32,954 nt of DNA, taken from a virus. A program made the position numbers and the translations under genes. Below, in pieces: positions 27,757-32,954 of the stretch. The stretch's first letter is position 1. Each line of letters starts with the position of its first letter. A model generated the notes under the pieces. It was not told the origin of the DNA and searched no databases. It saw only the letters and a program-made list of their open reading frames with translations. The DNA is taken from positions 1 to 32,954 of the IMG/VR virus record IMGVR_UViG_3300013006_000007. The stretch is one strand, 5' to 3'.

Positions 27757-29894
27757 TATGCTAAACTAATGTTTTGTCCTTTAATATTTGATGCCTTTTG
27801 TGCTCTATTTACTGACAAAAGTAAGTCTTGTCCTTTTAATACAAATGTACCACCTCCACCACCACCAATCATATCTTTAAGTTTATCTAAAGGAGCTACT
27901 ACTTCTGGATTAGAACTTGCACCTGGATATTCACCCATTAATCCCATTGTAGGACCAGAGATAATACCACCATTTGCAAACTTATTTGTTTTCTTACTAC
28001 TAAGAGTTGATTTAAGTAATGCTCCAGCAGCTACTGCAGCCACACCAGCAGCTAAGGCAACTGGCCAAGCTAGTGGATTTTCAAGGGCTAATAATGCCAT
28101 TCCCTCAAGTACAGCAAAACTAATTAAGGCTTTACCTATTTGAGAAAGACCATCTGCAATAATTAAACCTAATGTTTGAAATACATTTACATTTTCACCA
28201 GCCAATGCTTTACCAATAGTTTCTCCAAGTGATACAAAAGACTCATTTAAGAAATCTTGTATTACAGAGTTTATTTTTATAGCTGTATTTTTCCAGTTAT
28301 CTCCTAATCCCTTTAATTGTGCATCTAGCTTATCAAACATATCAAGATATGCTTGAGCTACTTTAGGATTTAAGGCGTAAGCAGCTAATACGGCTAATTT
28401 AGCCATACTTTCTTTTAATGCTTGTTGTCTTTGATTTAGATTGCCTCTATATAATTTCTGTTCAACATCTGATTGTGTTTTTATTACATCTGCTTGTTTC
28501 TTAGCAAAATCAACAGCTGTTTTAAGTTCTTTCTCTTTCTCTTTTTTCTTCTTTTCAGATAGCTTCTTAGAATTGTTTAATAACTGCTCTTGCATAGAAG
28601 CATCTAATAAAACAATATTATTAGCATATTCTTTATAAATCCCTTCTTCTAATGAAGCAGTTTGTTGTGCAGTATATCCAGCATTCTTTAATTTCTCTAA
28701 TGCTAGATTCCTTTCAAGCATAGCTAATTGTTTAGCAATCTCAAACTTTCTAAAAGCATCATCTTCAACCATCTTAAGTTCTTGCTTTTTAGCATCAATT
28801 AAGTCTTGGATAACTTTTTCGTTAACACTTTGTTGTTGCTTAAGAGCCTTTTGAGCATCTTTAGGGTCAGCAAAAGAACCAAACTTCAATGCTTTTTTAG
28901 CTTCTTCAGCTTGTGTCTTTAATGTGTTATATACCTTTTCAGCAGCTACAGCATTTAAACCAGCATCCTTAATAGCAGCTTGTTGATTTTCCTTACCTCT
29001 TTTAGCTAATTCTTCTGCAGTTCCAATAGCAGCAGCTGTTAAATTACCAAAAATATTAATTTGAGCACTAAACACTTTATCCCAAGTGCCTATAAATTTA
29101 GATGGGTCCTTAAATGCCGCAATCATCATATTAGCAGACTCCTCAGCTACTTTAGCAGCCGCAGCATTAGCCATGTTAATTTTAAATATATAATTAACAT
29201 AAGCATCTCCTTGATTTATTAAAGATTGTTGAACCTCCTTAAACGTATTTAGATGACCTAATGTTTTACCAATAGTATCATTATAATCATCAACAGCTTT
29301 CTTTTCTTTATCCTTATTACCAGCAGCTTCTTTTACTTGGTCATTAAGTAGCATTACTTGTAACTTAGTATCAGCATAAGCCTTTTGACCAGCCTCTATA
29401 GAAGCATTATATGTTTTTTGCATCCTATCTGCCTCAGTAACAGTACTAAATAGACTTGATATCTCTTTTTCAAAAGAAGTGGCAATCGCAATAGCAACAG
29501 AAAACGCTAAGTATATTGCTCCACCAGCAGCAGCAAAACTACCAACCAATGCTGGTAAGTTATTTTGAATAGCCCTAAATCCAAACGGTAAATCCTGTAC
29601 GATTAATGATAGTGCATTCCACTTTTTATTTGATTCTTTTATTGAACCTCCACCACTATTAAGAGATTGGCTTAACTTATCATAATTAGCCTTCATTTCA
29701 ACTATCTTCTTATTAGCTGGGTCCATCCCATTAGCTACTAATCTAACCATTTCTTTTTCAAGAGCAGCTAGATATTTTTCTGTATTTTTTGCCGTTTCAC
29801 CGAATATTTTAGTGGAAGCCTCAATCTTTTTAATAGTTTCAGTAAACCTATCTTCGGCAATAATGGGAATTTTTATACCTTCTTCGTTAGCCAT
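27756..29894 (-). CDS. Tape measure protein
   Basis: A 712-residue tail length ruler. The N-terminus is helical. The segment LSLIVQDLPFGFRAIQNNLP before a hydrophobic stretch (115-140) is familiar from tape measures of Bacteroidota phages. The centre (about 330-500) is long Lys/Glu/Gln coiled coil. A second hydrophobic region (about 590-645, LLALENPLAWPVALAAGVAA) precedes a Gly-rich end with GGIISGPTMGLMGEYPGASS and PEVVAPLDKLKDMIGGGGGG, as in many siphovirus tape measures. At about 1.5 angstrom per residue the tail would be near 100 nm. Confidence 0.88.
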   Translation of the reverse strand: MANEEGIKIPIIAEDRFTETIKKIEASTKIFGETAKNTEKYLAALEKEMVRLVANGMDPANKKIVEMKANYDKLSQSLNSGGGSIKESNKKWNALSLIVQDLPFGFRAIQNNLPALVGSFAAAGGAIYLAFSVAIAIATSFEKEISSLFSTVTEADRMQKTYNASIEAGQKAYADTKLQVMLLNDQVKEAAGNKDKEKKAVDDYNDTIGKTLGHLNTFKEVQQSLINQGDAYVNYIFKINMANAAAAKVAEESANMMIAAFKDPSKFIGTWDKVFSAQINIFGNLTAAAIGTAEELAKRGKENQQAAIKDAGLNAVAAEKVYNTLKTQAEEAKKALKFGSFADPKDAQKALKQQQSVNEKVIQDLIDAKKQELKMVEDDAFRKFEIAKQLAMLERNLALEKLKNAGYTAQQTASLEEGIYKEYANNIVLLDASMQEQLLNNSKKLSEKKKKEKEKELKTAVDFAKKQADVIKTQSDVEQKLYRGNLNQRQQALKESMAKLAVLAAYALNPKVAQAYLDMFDKLDAQLKGLGDNWKNTAIKINSVIQDFLNESFVSLGETIGKALAGENVNVFQTLGLIIADGLSQIGKALISFAVLEGMALLALENPLAWPVALAAGVAAVAAGALLKSTLSSKKTNKFANGGIISGPTMGLMGEYPGASSNPEVVAPLDKLKDMIGGGGGGTFVLKGQDLLLSVNRAQKASNIKGQNISLA

Positions 29895-29896
29895 TT

Positions 29897-30184
29897 TTAT
29901 TCTGGTTTAATATTTTCGTATTTCTTTAATACCTCTTGTAACTCTTCGTCACTCATTATTCTTACATTCTTCTTTCTATTCCTTTTATCACAATCTAACT
30001 CAATTAGCTCAGTTGGTTTAACCTTTTTACCTTTTGGTAGTTGGATATTAATAAGCAAAGTTGTTTGCCATCTTGTTCTAACCCAGGCTTGTTCTTCTTT
30101 ATGCCTATAACCGTACCAAATAAAGTCTAGTTCGGCCATGGTCATATCCCAAAACAAATGGGGAAGTATTTGACACTCCCCCAT
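29897..30184 (-). CDS. Tail assembly chaperone, frameshift-extension part
   Basis: This frame is open upstream of the ATG at 30184 as far as 30223, inside the ten-A run at the end of the preceding gene. It is therefore most likely read by -1 frameshifting as the C-terminal extension of that protein, like phage lambda G-T. The segment FWDMTMAELDFIWYGYRHKE with a following WVRTRW matches the typical extension, which binds the tape measure. The tape measure gene starts 3 bases after its stop. Independent start at 30184 is possible but less likely. Confidence 0.75.
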   Translation of the reverse strand: MGECQILPHLFWDMTMAELDFIWYGYRHKEEQAWVRTRWQTTLLINIQLPKGKKVKPTELIELDCDKRNRKKNVRIMSDEELQEVLKKYENIKPE

Positions 30185-30210
30185 TGTATATCTTTCTATG
30201 TCAAGCCATT

Positions 30211-30582
30211 CTAATTTTTTTTTTCATCACCACCTTCGCTTGATGTAGAATTAGGTTGCTCTATGCCACTACTCATGCTTTCAGATAATGTAGCCATAAT
30301 ATCTTGGAACTGAGTTCCTGCAATACCGCCCATATCATCTATCCAGTCGCATACGTCAATCTCTTTGAAGTCTGGAGTTCTCCCTTCTTTGTAGAATGGA
30401 TATTCAGCAGCAGACCTAACTAGGTTAACTATTGCATCTAAAGCGGTTTCACCACTTAAAGCTGTACCTATTTCAGTAGGTCCTATACCTTGTAACTGAC
30501 AGAATCTCTTTAGAGACCATGTACAGAAACGAAGCGGTATTACCTTACCATCAGAAAGTGATAGGTTAAATTGTCCTCTCAT
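30211..30582 (-). CDS. Tail assembly chaperone, zero-frame part
   Basis: A 123-residue chaperone that keeps the tape measure soluble during tail assembly. It is helical (FCTWSLKRFCQLQGIGPTEI, DAIVNLVRSAAEYPF, IDDMGGIAGTQFQDIMATLS) with a polar tail ending GGDEKKN. It lies between the major tail protein and tape measure genes, the usual position. Its last codons run over a ten-A slippery tract and then reach TAG; a -1 shift fuses it to the 29897-30223 frame. Confidence 0.8.
   Translation of the reverse strand: MRGQFNLSLSDGKVIPLRFCTWSLKRFCQLQGIGPTEIGTALSGETALDAIVNLVRSAAEYPFYKEGRTPDFKEIDVCDWIDDMGGIAGTQFQDIMATLSESMSSGIEQPNSTSSEGGDEKKN
30215..30224 (-). promoter_or_regulatory. Slippery A10 tract for -1 frameshifting
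   Basis: On the minus strand the end of the upstream frame reads GAA AAA AAA AAT TAG. A -1 slip within the ten A gives GAA AAA AAA AAA TTA GAA TGG, continuing into the downstream chaperone frame. That frame is closed just above the tract by TGA (30226-30224), so only a slip in the tract joins the two. Conserved tail-chaperone frameshifts in tailed phages support it. Confidence 0.78.
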
Positions 30583-30599
30583 ATATTTTGGTTTTTAGT

Positions 30600-31019
30600 T
30601 TATGCGTTGGTAGTCATCACTAATGGTCCAGTACCAGTAAATGATGCAGAGAAGGTAGCTGGAGATTCCATGTCACCAGTAAAGTCTAAAGACTCTATTT
30701 GTGCAACACCAGTCCAAATCTTGTCACCACTAACAAAAGTAGAGAAAGTCAAAGTAACATCAGTTCTTGAGCTAATAGAAGAGAATAAATCTTCTACGTT
30801 TACTAAAGCAGCAGATGCTTCAATAACAGCTAAACCATCTGTAGATACTGACCAAGAACGTTGTCCTTGAATTTGAGCAGCCCAACCTTGACTATCTTTT
30901 GTAGATGCGTCTGGTAAGTCTGTACTTACGCTTAATGAGCAAGATGTAGAGTGAGCAAATGCGATTCCGCCAACCTTTACTACGAGTAAAGTACCGTTAA
31001 AAATTCCTGTAGTTGCCAT
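30600..31019 (-). CDS. Major tail (tube) protein
   Basis: A 139-residue beta-rich protein: MATTGIFNGTLLVVKVGG, STSCSLSVSTDLPDASTKDS, RSWSVSTDGLAVIE, TLTFSTFVSGDKIWTGVAQI and DFTGDMESPATFSASFTGTG. This pattern is typical of tail tube proteins of the TP901-1-like family. It lies between the tail terminator and tail chaperone genes. Two further genes (24746 and 25374) share its motifs and are probably divergent copies. Confidence 0.85.
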   Translation of the reverse strand: MATTGIFNGTLLVVKVGGIAFAHSTSCSLSVSTDLPDASTKDSQGWAAQIQGQRSWSVSTDGLAVIEASAALVNVEDLFSSISSRTDVTLTFSTFVSGDKIWTGVAQIESLDFTGDMESPATFSASFTGTGPLVMTTNA

Positions 31020-31037
31020 TTTATTTGTTTTTTATGT

Positions 31038-31466
31038 TTATGTTATTTGAGTTACATAGTGATTTACTACTATGATTCTTCTAAAAATATATGTTTCTTC
31101 TACATAATCAAAAGTAGCCTGGTTTGATGCCATGTTCCTAGTGACTATGTTAAAGTTAGGACCTGCATTTGGGTAGTTGGCTGGTGCGGTTCCAATAATC
31201 TCTAAAAGAGCATTAGCCCATTCATCAACCGATTTTTGCCCTACTTCCCCAGATTTGAAGGTTCTGTAAATAATGTCAAACTGTATGCTTACATCAAAGT
31301 TATAGCTTGTTTTGTCGCTAGTCTCTGTTGACGTCTGACTACTTATCAATAAGAAAGGAGGCTCTGAACCATCTGGGGCTATAGTATCATATACCGATAG
31401 CTCAAATGCAGCAGCCGTAATCTTATCGAAATAAGCCTTTCGTATGGCATATCCGCAGTCTTTCAT
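31038..31466 (-). CDS. Tail terminator / completion protein
   Basis: A 142-residue protein: an N-terminal helix (AIRKAYFDKITAAAF), VYDTIAPDGSEPPFLLISSQ, then FDVSIQFDIIYRTF, a helix with DEWANALLEIIG and a closing strand YIFRRIIVVNHYV. The layout fits the tail-completion family that caps the tube (DUF3168-like). It precedes the tube protein gene and overlaps the stop of the upstream small gene by one base. Confidence 0.75.
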   Translation of the reverse strand: MKDCGYAIRKAYFDKITAAAFELSVYDTIAPDGSEPPFLLISSQTSTETSDKTSYNFDVSIQFDIIYRTFKSGEVGQKSVDEWANALLEIIGTAPANYPNAGPNFNIVTRNMASNQATFDYVEETYIFRRIIVVNHYVTQIT

Positions 31467-31627
31467 TATCCTTTTACCTCTAGTTCTTTAACATCCGTTT
31501 GTTGGCCATTTTGAGCCTCATTTAGCTTACCAAAGAACTGAATCAAGGGTAAACCATACTTTGTAGGCATCTCTTGAAAAAAGGCGTCTAATTGCTTAAT
31601 TTCTGCTTCTGTTAGTGTAATGTTCAT
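31466..31627 (-). CDS. Small hypothetical protein (53 aa) before tail terminator
   Basis: A 53-residue helical protein (NITLTEAEIKQLDAFFQEMP, YGLPLIQFFGKLNEAQNG). Its TAA stop overlaps the ATG of the tail-terminator gene (TAATG), so it is translated with it. The ATG lies 17 bases after a promoter-like box (31644-31651) and directly after the fibre gene. The function is unknown. Confidence 0.62.
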   Translation of the reverse strand: MNITLTEAEIKQLDAFFQEMPTKYGLPLIQFFGKLNEAQNGQQTDVKELEVKG

Positions 31628-31643
31628 ATTTGGTTATTTTTTA

Positions 31644-31651
31644 CAAATTTA
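31644..31651 (-). promoter_or_regulatory. Promoter-like box after the fibre gene
   Basis: The minus strand reads TAAATTTG, matching TAnnTTTG, followed by TAAAAAATAAC, similar to the boxes at 3810 and 8839. The distance to the ATG is also 17 bases. It overlaps no coding sequence. No -33 element was identified. Confidence 0.4.
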
Positions 31652-31658
31652 GGTAAAA

Positions 31659-32954
31659 TTATTTAGCTGCAATCATTGCCTTTAATTCTTCTATTTGAGC
31701 TTGTTGCTCTTGCATACCCTTTACTAAAATTGGTACTAATTTAGAATAGTCTACCCCTTGCATTCTTTCTGCATCTTTTTCTCCATTAACTGCATAAGGT
31801 AAAACTTCTTGTAGCTCATGTGCTAAAACACCATCCATTCTATTATCAGAATTGATGTACTTATAATCGTAAACTTTAATACCTAATATCTTTTCTAATC
31901 CTTTAGTATCTTTTAAATCTTCTTTTAGTCTATAATCAGATGTAACGTTATAAGAAGTTGTAGTTCCGTTAGAAGTAATATCTCCTACTGCTGATGAATT
32001 AGCTTGAAAATATTGAAAATAATAAGTACCACCATTACTTACACCATAACTAGCATAACAATAACCACCAGCACCTTGCTGTTGTACCAGTACTCCCTCA
32101 CTAGAACTTGTATTAATTTGAAGTTTAGCAGATTGACCGCCAGTTGCAGTTCTATTAATCATGACAACACCACCACTTGTAATACGTAATCTTTCTACTG
32201 CTCCCGTTGAAAAAGCCATAGTATTTGCAGCAGGAAAAAATATACCAGTATCTGTATCGTCTTTTACACGAATCATTGGGTCTGTTTCATTACCACCACT
32301 TGCAACCCAAAATCTTGTTGCAGCAACATTACCACTTACATCTAAAGTATATGCAGGTGAAGTTGTACCAATACCAACATTTCCAGATGTAGCTATGGTT
32401 AAATTATTATTCCCTTGCGTTCCAAAATATAAATTATTTCCATATATTTTTATATCTTTCCAAAGACTATTTGTTCTATCATAAGATTGTAAGAAAGAAG
32501 AAGAAGAAGAAGTTTGATAAAATAATTCTAAACCAACACCACTTGTAGGGTCTGTTTGACCTTTTATAGAAACTGTGCTACTAGAATTTACTGTACCACT
32601 TATATCTAATGAATATAAAGGAGATAATGTTCCTATTCCAACTCTATTATTTGTACTATCTACAAATAAAGTATTTGTATCAATAGTTAAATTACCGCTA
32701 AATGTTGCACTTGTACCACTTAAAGCACCAGTAACTCCTAATGTAGAACTGAAACTTGCACTTGTACCTGTTAATCCTCCATATAAAGTTATATTAGCAC
32801 CACCACCAGCTCCAAGATTAGCTATCTGTGTTCCACTATTAGCATTAAGACTTAAACCTCCGCTTGTAGATGCCTTTATTTGTGGAGCAACTATAGTATC
32901 TGAAAATGTCTTAGCACCAGTAATTGTTTCAACTCCTGCTAAATGAACTACTAA
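31659..32954 (-). CDS. Tail fibre, C-terminal part with S74 intramolecular chaperone
   Basis: This is the end of the 1201-residue fibre that starts at 2433 on the other side of the contig junction; codons 32832-32954 duplicate those at 1-123. It has repeated S-G-N/S-G-T strands, two copies of a VGIGT-x-SP-x-Y-x-LDVSG-type unit, and a five-Ser run. The last 93 residues form an S74 chaperone domain: SDYRLKEDL (predicted self-cleavage before the Ser near residue 1109), YDYKYINSDNRMDGVLAHEL and a terminal coiled coil QEQQAQIEELKAM. Such domains fold trimeric fibres and then cut themselves off. Confidence 0.9.
   Translation of the reverse strand, partial: LVVHLAGVETITGAKTFSDTIVAPQIKASTSGGLSLNANSGTQIANLGAGGGANITLYGGLTGTSASFSSTLGVTGALSGTSATFSGNLTIDTNTLFVDSTNNRVGIGTLSPLYSLDISGTVNSSSTVSIKGQTDPTSGVGLELFYQTSSSSSFLQSYDRTNSLWKDIKIYGNNLYFGTQGNNNLTIATSGNVGIGTTSPAYTLDVSGNVAATRFWVASGGNETDPMIRVKDDTDTGIFFPAANTMAFSTGAVERLRITSGGVVMINRTATGGQSAKLQINTSSSEGVLVQQQGAGGYCYASYGVSNGGTYYFQYFQANSSAVGDITSNGTTTSYNVTSDYRLKEDLKDTKGLEKILGIKVYDYKYINSDNRMDGVLAHELQEVLPYAVNGEKDAERMQGVDYSKLVPILVKGMQEQQAQIEELKAMIAAK
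32832..32954. repeat. Terminal direct repeat, right copy
   Basis: Identical to bases 1-123. See the left copy; removing one gives a circle of 32831 bp, with the fibre gene restored in frame. Confidence 0.95.

Noticed and set aside
32497-32512. GAA/TCT triplet microsatellite in the fibre gene as a phase-variation switch
   Set aside because: The unit is three bases, so length changes keep the frame; it only alters the number of serines.
1-32954. Search for integrase, repressor, CRISPR array, tRNA, reverse transcriptase or diversity-generating repeats
   Set aside because: No protein with these motifs, no regularly spaced identical repeats of CRISPR type and no cloverleaf were recognised by eye. 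A tRNA or profile search was not possible here.

Overview
This window is the near-complete genome of a small AT-rich tailed phage of siphovirus type that very probably infects a Bacteroidota host. Bases 1-123 are repeated exactly at 32832-32954, and one open reading frame runs unbroken through the junction. The molecule therefore closes into a circle of 32831 bp, and the contig ends are arbitrary. The Bacteroidota assignment rests on three things: start codons in A-rich contexts without Shine-Dalgarno sequences, several matches to the Bacteroidota -7 promoter box TAnnTTTG, and protein families typical of Bacteroidota phages. It is inference, not proof.

There are two large divergent transcription units. 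The leftward late unit starts near 11.25 kb. It runs zinc-ribbon protein, small terminase, large terminase, portal, minor head protein, prohead protease, HK97-fold capsid and three neck proteins. It then passes through a 1201-residue fibre with an S74 chaperone end, which spans the contig ends (2433 to 1, then 32831 to 31659). It continues with tail terminator, tail tube, frameshifted tail chaperone, tape measure, tail tip, two more tube-like proteins, spanin/holin candidates, an M15 endolysin, a phosphoesterase and two small genes. The rightward early unit (11.78-21.66 kb) carries many very small unknown proteins, a lone DnaA domain IV, a possible annealing protein, a replisome organiser, a DnaB helicase, a VRR-NUC nuclease and a MazG-like protein. 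The two units meet at back-to-back terminators (21684-21748). I see no integrase, repressor, DNA polymerase, primase, tRNA or CRISPR array, which suggests a lytic phage that uses the host polymerase.

The most striking element is a complete type I hammerhead ribozyme at 13708-13773 in the early unit. All invariant core bases are present, and the stop codon of the upstream gene lies inside stem I. Self-cleavage would cut the early mRNA between two genes.

Other notable features are: a run of ten A that would fuse the two tail-chaperone frames by a -1 shift; a 17-nt-phased repeat array with clustered palindromes (14.04-14.31 kb) that looks like a replication origin; a 20-bp promoter-like box repeated with one mismatch before the portal and connector genes; a shared palindrome ATTGATwATCAAT in two intergenic regions; and three related tail-tube-type proteins.
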